Below, piece after piece: positions 10,001 through 19,200 of a stretch of 64,000 nucleotides of DNA (positions are counted from its first letter, which is position 1; each line of letters begins with the position of its first letter). The notes under the pieces were generated by a model. That model was not told where the DNA came from and did not search any database. It was given only the letters and a program-made list of their open reading frames with translations. The DNA lies in NCBI RefSeq assembly GCF_017916325.1, contig NC_090148.1, positions 485,001 through 549,000 on the forward strand, given 5' to 3'. Source of the stretch: Leishmania martiniquensis. Its lineage: Eukaryota; Euglenozoa; Kinetoplastea; Trypanosomatida; Trypanosomatidae. The translations under genes were made by a program, and so were the position numbers.

Positions 10001-11731
10001 GAGGCGAGCAGCCAGCTCTGCAGACGTGAGCGACCGTGGTAGAGCCTGCCCTCCAGCAGCGCTTCCTACGGCCGCTTCTGTGGTCCACACTGGGCTCGAT
10101 GCAGCACTCAGCCTCTCGAAGTTCACAATCCCTTCGAAGCAGCCGCTTTCCTCTACCAGCACACGGCAGCGCTGTAGTGGGACAATGTTCTCGCGAGCGG
10201 CCGCCACCAGGTCAGCCAGCGAGCACGGCGTGGGCAGCAACTCGGGCGCCACACCCTTCGCGCGAAAGGGCGCTTGTGCTCCGTCGGTGTGCCCTGCCGC
10301 TGCAGCACCCTCGCACAGCACCACCAGGTATTCCTGGGTCTGCAGTACCCACCGGCCAAAGTCAGCGCTCAGCTGTCGCAGCGCCGAGCACAGCCGCTCC
10401 AGGGACCCCACCGCAGCCGCCTCCAACGCCTCGGAGGCGCCCTGCACACCTATGCTCTCGTCTGTGACATTTTGAGCGAACGCCTCGCGCACTTCCGCAC
10501 CGTCGCGTGAGACGTGGCGCGCGAGTGCCAGCTCGCACCGACGTACATGAGCGTCAACCGTTGCCACGTCATTCGCTATGTCCAGAAGCTGCTCCAGCGC
10601 CCCCAAAAACGTGGGCGGCCACGCATGAGCAGCCGCCTCGGCCAACACAGCGTCTCGCATCTTCCACAGGCTACCATGGGGGCTGGGAGAGGGGCCAACG
10701 TGTGCGCTGCTACGTGGGTCATTCCTGTCGGTGCGCTTTTCGCAGCTTGCGGTGGGCTGCTGGCGCAGGGCACAGAGAACGTCGAAGAGCACCGCCCGCT
10801 GGCGGGCGAGGGGGTCCGTATGCGCCGCAGTAGCGTCTCGAGGAGCCGTAGACGGCAATACCGCCGACGGTCGACCGCCAGGCCCGCCCCGCGTCGTAAT
10901 GGTGGTAAACGAGCGCTTCCTCCCTCGAGCGGCGGCGCTGGCGCTCAAAGACGACGACGATGACGAAGACGAGGGTGGCGGGGGCGGTGGCGACTGGAAC
11001 GCGAAGGCAGAGCCGACCCACTCAAGGGAAGCAGCAGAAGAGTGAGCGACCGCGGAAGAGAAAGAAGTCGGCGAGCGAAACGAAGGGGAATAGGGCAGCG
11101 TCGTATGTTGCAGACACTCCGCCAGTGTGCGTCTTGGTGCACCCTTCATAGCGGCAGCTTCACCCACGGATGCTGTGGCGCTTCTGCTCGGCGGGGCGGC
11201 AGACTCTGGCCTCGGGAAAGTGTGAGGAGAGCGCGCAGACAAGTGAGGTGGCGAGGCGGCAGGCGGCACGACGCCTTCCCCGTCAACCACGCGGGGGATC
11301 GATATAAGCGCGTCAGCAAACAATGGGCTGCGAAGGGGCCGAGGACGCTGCAGTAGCGGCCGCGTAACGCTGCCTTGAAGAGGACTGGGGAGGCCAACAG
11401 CAGCAGCGGCGGCAGCGGCTGGTTCGGCGTCTAGCAGGCCGCGCGGGTGTTGACGCTGTCGTGCGGCGGTGGAGTCATCTCTGTCCTCGGCTGCAGCGCC
11501 GCAGGACGATGGCACAACTGGACAGCTGGGCGGCACTAGAGCGGACAGCGAGGACGATCGGGAGGAGAAAGCGGACGATGACGAGGCCTGACAAGCCTCA
11601 AAGTACTCGTCTAGGGTTACATCGACCGTCGCTTCCTCTGCCTCCTGTGCTGCATCGGCGGCGGCGACAGTGCTGCGCATCGCAGAGCTGTGCGGCATAA
11701 GCGGCACTGAGACCGACAATGATGACGCCAT
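7022..11731 (-). CDS. Divergent gamma-tubulin complex protein (GCP5/GCP6-like), 1569 aa
   Basis: Likely a component of the gamma-tubulin ring complex that nucleates microtubules at basal bodies and other organising centres. The start is the ATG at 11729-11731 (MASSLSV), because the frame upstream of it is low-complexity UTR. The N-terminal 350 residues are disordered (poly-Ser, Pro and Ala runs). A conserved helical core follows. The segment LLDTLIIQASAFQ...LLLYTAWPYVLLCTASIFGFVRG looks like the Spc97/Spc98 N-terminal core of GCP5. Near the C-terminus, FELPDAFERILKP...MRSYQTYFWQRRRRLYI and YYTLNFAVDQLLSFTQ...LERLLAKA match the pattern of the GCP C-terminal domain that contacts gamma-tubulin. 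Long Gly/Ser/Ala-rich insertions separate the blocks, which explains the size. The assignment rests on motif-level resemblance, so the subfamily is uncertain. A profile search with the GCP N- and C-terminal domains would settle it. Confidence 0.6.
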   Translation of the reverse strand: MASSLSVSVPLMPHSSAMRSTVAAADAAQEAEEATVDVTLDEYFEACQASSSSAFSSRSSSLSALVPPSCPVVPSSCGAAAEDRDDSTAARQRQHPRGLLDAEPAAAAAAAVGLPSPLQGSVTRPLLQRPRPLRSPLFADALISIPRVVDGEGVVPPAASPPHLSARSPHTFPRPESAAPPSRSATASVGEAAAMKGAPRRTLAECLQHTTLPYSPSFRSPTSFSSAVAHSSAASLEWVGSAFAFQSPPPPPPSSSSSSSSLSASAAARGRKRSFTTITTRGGPGGRPSAVLPSTAPRDATAAHTDPLARQRAVLFDVLCALRQQPTASCEKRTDRNDPRSSAHVGPSPSPHGSLWKMRDAVLAEAAAHAWPPTFLGALEQLLDIANDVATVDAHVRRCELALARHVSRDGAEVREAFAQNVTDESIGVQGASEALEAAAVGSLERLCSALRQLSADFGRWVLQTQEYLVVLCEGAAAAGHTDGAQAPFRAKGVAPELLPTPCSLADLVAAARENIVPLQRCRVLVEESGCFEGIVNFERLSAASSPVWTTEAAVGSAAGGQALPRSLTSAELAARLLDTLIIQASAFQDTSSMDLYRFYVALLLYTAWPYVLLCTASIFGFVRGIDPLAWRRQLPRLFRSSFSHVRIDDASRRCPTDILSLLLNCVGYDGADSVADAAGAREAGKDAAQRTREPSPSGVDRSGEAVGTFWVSSLWRAGRRSGDVSEQHLARAALTSARTFVLRSLACFTRRHRQIALSRTPMHPRRAPATVGGSEGDTRAAAVTSATGASTSPLWQKKSVKDILHHILYEAGDGPGDGGQAGSGAVSAVVAYAQQNQDVRRRLVQLAAPSTGLAAVNGARSSDAGGSPGPLHYTYFPTTIPLGFASMLAEALSGQQQWQQRRDEYRSSGAADEQGYLFPSPLASSPRQRLAAGGGGGGGSGTHGPFMQTGGKSAADALDSIGGDGGGDEGSGVLRRRGISLWTLTISESATAPDVRFTNALAEEEERYRTSVRDGSTASGQGGQEQRTQRSHQLWINVTIPCARWVTTALLIPIGVVVQRLQERRLRELFTMSLHAVVGGGGMASGCLYSQPLRESAQLAQQPPQPSTDTTSPAARPLLGSLGPPDGKGGAEPVDHTATTTCSFIYALKLLIDVALCRDQERLVHGFLERLHMEPRWWVRNAEEGGAAMYNRLGTAAPVVSALFADALRGKRFGDLVRLSVLPARVAAAGAAANLPTTATPAMLRQEESKAEKGRDSLPAAAEMLDVFASFQLNFELPDAFERILKPQELSLYVQPLTNATMRSYQTYFWQRRRRLYIDASDASDGRSSPAATAEAGWNGVALSDVWSYVFGYKCALYYAQITLREQKKRLHQRDTQDAQVAQAMGPPGQSATQHLPYVSRGLGSAYYTLNFAVDQLLSFTQNVAIRVVYDLERLLAKAVSSSPELLSCMDLCYQLDALLLELSLVSFPARPPVALNARERGMQSPATEAVRAAVQRTLEVALDPSCLPVSHIRSSTRNAVEALVAAVSAATEHHQAAFATRLQPLVVRLTFNRYCGTDEETLSFRFR

Positions 11732-12802
11732 CCCCGCGCTTCTGTGCGAGTGGGACGCAATCGCAGATGGGCGTGTGATCGCTTCTTGTCTTGTCCTCTT
11801 CTCCTTCCCTCTGCTTCCCTGTGTAGGTCGATTAGTGCACGTGTGTGTAGACGGCGAAACGGCGCGATGCCACGCAACGGGAAGGTCGAGGAGGAGAGGA
11901 AGGGGGGCAGCGGATCTAAGGAAGGGCGGTGCTTTTATGTGTGGTGGCTCTGTTTTTACGGCTCGGATGTGCCCGCCGGCCTCTGTGAGCGACGAGCGCG
12001 AATCCTTTTCTCGCCGAATAACGTTGTGCGCTGAGAGGCCGGCTGCGCTGGTCCACGAGCTGCGCCAATAGCTGTCCGCACGTGCAGAGAAAAAGCTTCC
12101 CACGTGAAGCTTCCCAGCGTAGATGGGTGCTGATGGAGGCGGGCGATGGGCGAATGGATGAAGAGGCGGGCGAATGGGAGAGTTGAGAGGGAAGAGCACA
12201 GGAGGGGCACGGGCTCACGTGAGCGAGCGGTAGAATACTTTCCACGATGCGTACGAGTCCGTCGGCGGCGGAGCTCTGTGGGCGCAGTGACCGGCAGACC
12301 GACGCATGTTGCGCTGGTGCGGGGATGCCCCCCTTTCAAGAGCACGACGCTGAAGGGAGAGGGGCGCCCTTTCCGCCAAGGGAGGCGCACACGCCCCTGC
12401 GCTGCCGCTGGTGCCATGTGTAATACCATTTTTTTCCTGTTCGCTTCTGTCCTCCCTTGCCCTGTCAAGCGGCTTGCGCTATTTCAGAGGCGAGGGTAGC
12501 GGGGAGGGGGGAGTGAAGGCGATGCGGCGGTGAGGGATCACACTGAGAGGGTTCAGCGAGAGCGCCCACCACCCGCTTGTCCTCCGTCTTCCCCCGCCTC
12601 TCTCCCCTCTTCCTCTGCAGACGCCTACCCGGGCGAAGAGGAGGACAGAGGGATTGGCACGGGCCCTTGTTCACATCGCCGCACTCATCGACAGAGGAAG
12701 AGGGTGAATGAAGGGCGACAGCGCGCCATGAACGAAAAATACGCTTACACGCGGAGGGGGAGGGGGAGGCGGGTGGCACCGCTATGCACCCACGCACCAA
12801 CT
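11732..12802. other. Intergenic region
   Basis: There is no credible gene. The frame of the GCP-like gene stays open upstream to about 12199, but I judge that to be 5' UTR. On the + strand, 12575-12620 is a long polypyrimidine tract ending in CTGCAG, about 180 bp beyond the stop of the first penta-EF-hand gene. Confidence 0.45.
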
Positions 12803-13453
12803 TTAGCAGATGATCGCTGCCGTTCCGAGGAAGGTGTCGAAGTTGAAGAGGACATGGCCGCTGCGGTCTTGGTCATAGTAAGCGAACGCGTCGCGCGTTT
12901 GCGCCATGAAGATGGAGAGCTCGACGTAGTCGTCGAAGCCGAGAGAGCCTCGATGCTGCCGGTCGAACTTCCGCATGACAGTTTGGAAGGTTTCCTCTCC
13001 AAGGACGAAGCCGCTGAGCCGGAAGGCCTCCAGCGCCTCTTTGCTGTCGAGACGCCCGTCGCCGCTGGTGTCGCGCTGGCGGAAGCGTTCCTGCATTGCT
13101 GTGAGAAACTCGTGGAGGTGGGCAAATTCTTCTATTGTGATGGTGCCAGTGCGATCGAGGTCGTAACGGGCTAGCAGTTTCTGTGTCGTCCCAAAGCTGA
13201 ACCGGAAGCCGGCGCTGAAGAGGGCGGCGTTCAGCTGGGCCACATCGATGCGCCCACGACGGCCATGGTCCACCGCCTGGAACCAGGTGAAGAGCTCTGG
13301 CGGCGCGTAATACGGCAGCGGTACGCATACACCACTGCTAACGGAGCCGCCAGGGACGGTGTAACCGATGCGTTGTCCTTCGCCGTACGCCACATTTGCA
13401 CTGAAGCCCTGAGAAATTTGGGGATACCCGTACCCTGAGCACCCATCTGCCAT
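12803..13453 (-). CDS. Penta-EF-hand calcium-binding protein, 216 aa (copy with degenerate first EF-hand)
   Basis: Member of the penta-EF-hand family (ALG-2, sorcin, grancalcin type), which binds calcium and docks onto membrane-traffic or death-related partners. The start is the ATG at 13451-13453. A Gly/Tyr/Pro-rich N-terminus (about 50 residues) precedes five EF-hands. EF1 (residues 62-73, starting DHGRRGRID) is degenerate, with Gly at loop position 3, Arg at 5 and Gln at 12. EF2 (98-109, DLDRTGTITIEE) is canonical. EF3 (QRDTSGDGRLDSKEA, about 127-140) is near-canonical. EF4 (KFDRQHRGSLGFDDY) lacks the usual ligands. EF5 (YYDQDRSGHVLFNFD) is the family's non-canonical dimerisation EF-hand. 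It is a tandem paralogue of 14555-15250, and the two share the spacing of all five hands. The missing EF1 ligands suggest that the two paralogues respond to calcium differently. Confidence 0.92.
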   Translation of the reverse strand: MADGCSGYGYPQISQGFSANVAYGEGQRIGYTVPGGSVSSGVCVPLPYYAPPELFTWFQAVDHGRRGRIDVAQLNAALFSAGFRFSFGTTQKLLARYDLDRTGTITIEEFAHLHEFLTAMQERFRQRDTSGDGRLDSKEALEAFRLSGFVLGEETFQTVMRKFDRQHRGSLGFDDYVELSIFMAQTRDAFAYYDQDRSGHVLFNFDTFLGTAAIIC

Positions 13454-14554
13454 GGTGGTTGATGTAGCAGAAGGGGTGAGATGACGAGGGAGGGGAGGGG
13501 GCCGACACAGCTAGAGCGGCACGAAAGAGTTGAGGAGCCCTTTCCACGCACGTGTGTGTGGGGAGGTGGGTGGGTGGGTGGAGAGGCGAGGAAAATGAGT
13601 TGACGGCGAGGGCGCATGCGAGTAGACGTACTGAATGAGGAGGCGGCAGGGGAGGGCAAAGAAATGGCGAGAGAAAGGTGGAAAGACGCACGCCGCGGCA
13701 CAGACGGCAGCCACACGAGTGCAGCGCCACCTCTGTGTAGGAAAGAGGAAAGGTGTGCGCGTAATCGACAAAAAAAGGTGCGTGGGTGGGGATAGGCGAT
13801 CGCTTCGGCCCCTCTCGATACACACACCCACACCCACACCCACACACACGCGCATTGCACCTTTCCTTCCATCGTTCTACGCAAACGCTCCTCACTCTCA
13901 GCCGTCACGGAGGAGATGGAGAGGGGTGCGGCACCAGAAGGGGGTGAAGTGCGCTGCAGCACGCTGAAGCAGAGATATACACTTCGGTGGGCGGAAGAGG
14001 GGTGAGGTGTGTGCGTGTGTGTCGGGGGAGGGGGGCGGCAGTCAAATATCACATGCTCTATGGAGCGAAAGAGAAAAAAGGGGAGGGGGAGGTGCGCTGA
14101 GGCGCGCGCGTCGATGGCTTTGTGCGCCTGCGACAGTGAGCCAGGGAGGCAAGCGGGACGGGGGAGGGGAGCTGAGCAGAATCTGTCGCACAGCACGCTC
14201 ACAAAGACACAAGCAAGTGAAAACGGATGCGAAAAAAGATGACGCCTCAGACGCGCGACGCGATACTCTTAACGAGACACATACCGGCGGAGGAGAGAGA
14301 GGGGCCCAATCAGCAAAATACGAACTCTCTCCCCCACACACACTCACACACATCACACAGCACAGTTACAGTGATGTGTGTGTGGTGTGTGTATGTGTGT
14401 GTGCTTGCAGGAAAGAGCAGAGGAAGCAGAGGAGAGGGACAGCGCAGAAAAGCAAAACTTCTCGCCCCCTTTTTTCTCTGCGCCCTCTCGCCTCCCCACC
14501 TCTCTCCCTCTCCGCGCAGACCCGCCTACGCACGCTCCGACTGCCTTCGCTAGT
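13454..14554. other. Intergenic region between the penta-EF-hand genes
   Basis: There is no credible gene. It contains CACACC/CA simple repeats (13822-13855), TG repeats (14370-14402), and on the + strand a polypyrimidine tract (14463-14518) ending in CGCAGACC just beyond the stop of the second penta-EF-hand gene. A long pyrimidine tract on the minus strand lies immediately upstream of the first penta-EF-hand start (13478-13502). Confidence 0.45.
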
Positions 14555-15250
14555 CTACAGGATGGAGACGCTGCCACCGACGAAGGTGTCAAAGTTGAAC
14601 GTGACCAGCCCCGTGCGCTGGCGGTCGTAGAAGGCAAAGACGTTCCGCACCTTCGAGATGAAAAGGGAGAGCTCGACGTAGTCGTCGAAGCCGAGGCAGC
14701 CGCGGTGGTGGCGGTCGAACTTGCGCATCAGGGCCTGGAACGTCGGCTCCGAGATGCGGTAGCCGCTCGCCTGTAGGGCGGCACGCACTTCGCTGGCGTC
14801 GAGCCGGCCATCGCCGCTGGAATCACGCTGGCGGAAGCCGTTCTTCATGCTTATAATGAATTGATGGAGGTCCTTGAACTCGTTGAAGTTTATCTCGCCG
14901 CTGCCGTCCTTGTCGTACATATTCAGCAGCTTCTCTGTCGTGGCGAGACTGAACGGCACGCCGGCGGACGACAGGGCTGCGTTCAGCTCTGGCACGCTAA
15001 TAGCGCCGCTACCGTCCGTGTCGACCTTGCGGAACCACTCCATCAGCTCTGCATTGCTCTTCATATGCTCCGCTGCAGGCGCGTACACACCGGTAGCGGT
15101 CGGCACCGCTGGCTGTGCGCTGCCGTAGGAGGCTTGGGCGTTGTAAGGCAGTGGCATCGTCACGGGTGGTTGGCCACAGTCGGCAGAGGGTGTGCCATAC
15201 TGCGCAAGAGGCTGACCGTAGGCGACGTTTGTATTATACGGGTACGCCAT
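14555..15250 (-). CDS. Penta-EF-hand calcium-binding protein, 231 aa (canonical copy)
   Basis: Penta-EF-hand family protein, paralogous to the gene immediately downstream. The start is the ATG at 15248-15250. The first 65 residues are rich in Tyr, Gly, Pro, Ala and Gln (MAYPYNTNVAYGQP), as in ALG-2 and sorcin. EF1 (residues 77-88, DTDGSGAISVPE) and EF2 (113-124, DKDGSGEINFNE) have complete ligand sets. EF3 (143-154, DSSGDGRLDASE) is nearly complete. EF4 (from D179, DRHHRGCLGFDD) lacks ligands, and EF5 (from D209) is the pairing hand. The FDRHHRGCLGFDDYVEL stretch before EF5 is typical of the family. It probably forms homo- or heterodimers through EF5 with its neighbour (inference). There is no transmembrane segment. 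It is transcribed just before the first copy in the same unit. Confidence 0.93.
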   Translation of the reverse strand: MAYPYNTNVAYGQPLAQYGTPSADCGQPPVTMPLPYNAQASYGSAQPAVPTATGVYAPAAEHMKSNAELMEWFRKVDTDGSGAISVPELNAALSSAGVPFSLATTEKLLNMYDKDGSGEINFNEFKDLHQFIISMKNGFRQRDSSGDGRLDASEVRAALQASGYRISEPTFQALMRKFDRHHRGCLGFDDYVELSLFISKVRNVFAFYDRQRTGLVTFNFDTFVGGSVSIL

Positions 15251-16216
15251 GTTGGCGCGAGCGCGAACTCGACGAGATGTACGTCAAAGAAAGGGCAGCG
15301 GCTCGTAAGCCGAAGGAAAGGGGCGAGGGGAGGGGGAGGAGTGGCCTGCTTAAGAGCAGAAGGGGGGGGAGTGCAGAGATGAGCAAAGCGGGAGGGAGGG
15401 GGGCGTAGAGGGAGGGGAGGGAGAAGCCGCATAGGCGCCGCACGGAGGCGCACACGTCCACATGCAAGTGCATATTGAAGGAGGTCCAGAAATAAATAGA
15501 AGACGATGCCATCGCTGCGTTAAGGCGTTTGCAGGGGTGCGCGCAGGCATGTCTGTGTGTGCGTGCAGCGTCCGTTACGTCTGAGGCCCGCAACTGCCTC
15601 TTCTTCGTGTCTGCAGTGCGCGCCAGCAGAGAGGCCGATCGTGCGCTCACTGAGGAACGAGTCGGATTGGGGATCGGGGTGAGGGTGGAATGTATGGGTA
15701 CGCGCGCGTATGTGCAGTGGGCAAGGCTCCATTAAGGGGTCCTCCGGATAGCTGTGATTGTGGGGAGCAAAGAATGGTGGGCTCGAGGGCGGAGAGAGCC
15801 ATTCCGAAAAAAAAACGCGTTCGGGCTCAAGAGCTACGCTAAGGGCTCATGACACGATTGACGCCCGCCGGCACTCGCCCTCCCCCTCCCCTTCTCGCCT
15901 CTCCTGCGGACCACCGCATAAAAAAGGGGGAGGGGGAGGGCGAGTGCCGGCGTGTGTACTACTCGACAAATACAAAGAAAGAATGTACATCAAAAGACAC
16001 GCCCATCCCTTGCGATGGGGACGGGAGATGAAGGGTGACGGGTACACACACACACAGCGGGTGCAGTGGCCGCCACTCCATGCGTGCCGGGAGAAAGACC
16101 ACATCCGGCGGCCGACCTCTTGCAAGTGCCCCACGGCTTCCTATATCAGAGGAGGAGGCGAGTGTGCGGATGTTCGCCACAGCACCTGCACAGCAGCTGG
16201 CCCACATCTGTGCGCC
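15251..16216. other. Intergenic region with a strong hairpin
   Basis: There is no credible gene. Its notable content is the perfect 26-bp inverted repeat at 15866-15952, listed separately. Otherwise it holds GA-rich runs (15360-15420) and a CA microsatellite near 16045-16058. Confidence 0.5.
15866..15952. repeat. Perfect 26-bp inverted repeat (hairpin), 35-bp loop
   Basis: The left arm 15866-15891 (CGCCGGCACTCGCCCTCC...) is the exact reverse complement of the right arm 15927-15952 (...GGAGGGCGAGTGCCGGCG). The 35 bp between them include an A run next to the right arm. The arms are extremely GC-rich, so either strand's RNA would form a very stable stem. It lies about 260 bp beyond the stop of the giant HECT gene and 615 bp upstream of the second penta-EF-hand start, so it is probably in the HECT 3' UTR or the intergenic spacer. 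Confidence 0.9.
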
Positions 16217-19200
16217 TCAACGGAGATGGGAGAAGTCCTCGAAGAGGTCGCCCTCGTCGCTGCTGACACGGGCCAGGATGGGGCCGAGCTCTTGCTGTGA
16301 CACGTCGGTGTCGTGCACGCGGAAGTCGGCATCGATGTCAACGCACTGCTCGATTGCGAAGAGCAGCTTTTGTGCCATGACCGAGGCGGAGCTGTAGCAC
16401 GGCAGGCGCAGCCAGTAGAAGCATGTGGAAGCCTGCGGCAGGCGGGTGTCGTCGCAGAGGGAAGGGTCAACTTCACCCTCCGTCGCGCCGTCTCCGCTGC
16501 CTGGCCCCTGCTGTTGATGTCGCTCTTGCGTGCCAAGCAGCGAGCGCGGTGAGGCTGGCACACGCGACGGTGCCCCATTGCCGCTGCTCCAGGCCGGTAG
16601 CAGCTGAACTGGCTGTAGGGCAGGTGGTGGCACCATGCGTGACACCGCCTGTGCAGGAGGAGGCGTGAAGCCGAGCTGCGGGGGCGACGGCGGCAGCGTT
16701 GTGCTTTCAGCGTTGCTGCTGGTGCGGCCCTGCAGCAGCGTGTTGTGGCGCACAAAAGCGGCGCCGAGCCGCTGCTCACTGCTCGGCGGCGGCTGTGGTG
16801 TTATCATGGCTGATGTGGTGCCATCCGAAACAGAGGCAGCGCTGCGTTGCTGGTGACTTGGCGCGTGGCGCTGTGGGGTCATTGGTGGGATAGGCGTCAC
16901 ACGAGGTGTATTGTCTGGCATTATCTTCAACTGCATCCCAGGAGGCATGCGTTCTCGCCCGCTGACGAAGCGCATGAAGAGGGCGCGCTGGTGCCGTGTG
17001 AAGCCGCGGAGGACACGACGGAGAAACCTAACCCGGACGTCGGTGGGCGCCATCCCCTCGTACCGGGCAGCGTCCAATAGCATATCTGAGTCGTAGTCAC
17101 ATTGTCCGCAGACAAGCTCTTCCAGCTCGTACCACTTGAGCCCCGACACGCTACACAGCGGCACCACCTCGTGGAAGCCCTGCTGCAGCGCGCGGCGCTG
17201 TGCCGCCCCTGTTGTGTACAGCTTGTGCTCCCGCAGAAGATGCGTGTAGAGACCGGCATTGGCGACTGTCACTTCGATCTGTGCCCCGCCAGGCACCAGC
17301 GCCTCCACGACGCCGGCGTCGTTCAGAAGTGAAAAGCCGAGAGGGCAGAGCTCGGCGAGTTCCTCGTTGCGGGCAGCGTCGTCACCGTCGCCGCTCCCGC
17401 GGAGAGCCCTGCTCGGCGATGGCAAGCCAGCTACCTGCTCCACGTAGTCGAGTGCGTTCAGCGTGGCTATGTCGACACGGGCCATGTCCGCGTCGTCCGC
17501 CGCCTCCCCCACAAGGTACTTCCAGAGCGCACTGGGCAGGTAGAGCGAGAGCGGTTCTCCGCCACGCAGGCAGCCGCCCATCAGCCGCCCTAGAAAGCGG
17601 TACATGTGCAGCTCCAGCGGTGGAGCGCAGAGTGGGTTGACCACATAACTGTCGCGCACCTCCCCAAGTTCGCTCGTCATGTTGGCGCTAGGCAAGAAGA
17701 GAGTGAGGGAGGTGCTCATCAGTTCCGCGCACATCTGCGTGAGGCACTCGCGGTATGGGCCACCAACGTCGTCGGCGCCCTCGCCGTAAAAAGACACCGT
17801 CCACAGCTTTTTGCTCGTCATGAAGAAGGACGGAGGTTTGCTCGCGAGCAGCTGGTACACCTGACCGAATAGGCTGTCGCGAAGCCGACGGGCGACGGAG
17901 GCGGTGGTGTCCCGCACTACCGTTAGTGCTTTGCGCCGATTCACGCTAAGTCGCACCGCATCGCCCGCGCCGTTCGAGGCATCCAGTGACCACTGCAGCA
18001 CTCGAAGCGACACCCATGGTGGGGAGTACCGCTGGCACGCGCGCAGCGTCTCGTGAAACTCGCTGAAGGCCCAGCTGTTGCCCAGCGGCGCGTTTTCGAC
18101 CGTCACCGGAAGTGCGGCAGGGTGGGCGAAGGGATAGAGAAGTGTGGCGAGGTGCCCAAAGAAAAGCAGCGCCATCAGGTGTGGTTGCAGTGAAGCGGGG
18201 TCGAGGCCGCTGGCACTGCAGAGGTCGCGCTGCTGGTGCTTCTGCGAGAATGCCCGAGACGGCGTGACAGCATCCACGTCCACGCCCCGAAGTGAGGCAG
18301 ATGTGTCTCGACTGTCACGGCTTTGCGGCCCGTCGTGCTCTCCATAGAGGGATGGCATGGTGTAGCTGCGCAGGCTGGCGGGGTGCAGCTCCTGCACCTT
18401 ACTCGCGTAGTAGAGCAGCTTCTGCAGCGCTACTGCGTCCACCGACGCCGACACCATCTTCTCCGACCTCGGCTTCCTGCCGGCGCGCCCACTGCCGTCG
18501 GCGGGCTCTTCAACAGAGCGAGTGATGGCCTGTGGGTCTGTCACGGTGATCAACTCCACCAACGCATCATGCACGGCGGCGGCACCTCCCAGTGCCCGGA
18601 AGGCGCCGCCTTCCGTTGGCGGGAATAGAAGCTCCTCTTCGTTCCACAGGCACACGAGCGATGACTTCGGCTCCAGCAGAATGGCCGGCACCAGCCCGTG
18701 CGTCTCGCCCATGCACACATCACTGAAGAGCGCCGTCGCTGCTGAATCTTCTGTCGAAGACGCCGAGGCGGCCGCAGCCAAACACGGTACTGCAGAGGAT
18801 GTCGCGGTAGTCGTCTCGCCCTCCGAGTTGCCACGCATACCGCCCAGACCAGCGACATTGCCATCACCCCAACCACCACCGCTGGTGGTGCCGCTTCCGT
18901 GCGCCGCCTTCAGGAACTCGCCGTTGATGCTGAAGCTCACCGTGCCGGCCTCGCAGTCGAGAAGACATCCGACGACGTCGCCACACTTCCACGCGCGACG
19001 GGGGAGGCTGATCTGGTGCTTGTTGTGCCGTGCAATCATGCGGCCGGCGTCGAAGGCCCACGATGCTCGGTCGCTCCCGAGCTGCGCGCGAGCCGGTGAC
19101 GTTGGGGAGGCGATGGGCGCATCCCTGTTGTTCGCTGCGCCGCCGGCAGCACCCGTGCCGAGGAGTCCCGCCAAACTGGCCCCTCCTCTACCGCCACCGC

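Noticed and set aside
11732..12199. 156-residue N-terminal extension of the GCP-like protein
   Set aside because: Low-complexity, UTR-like composition; a good ATG lies at 11729-11731.
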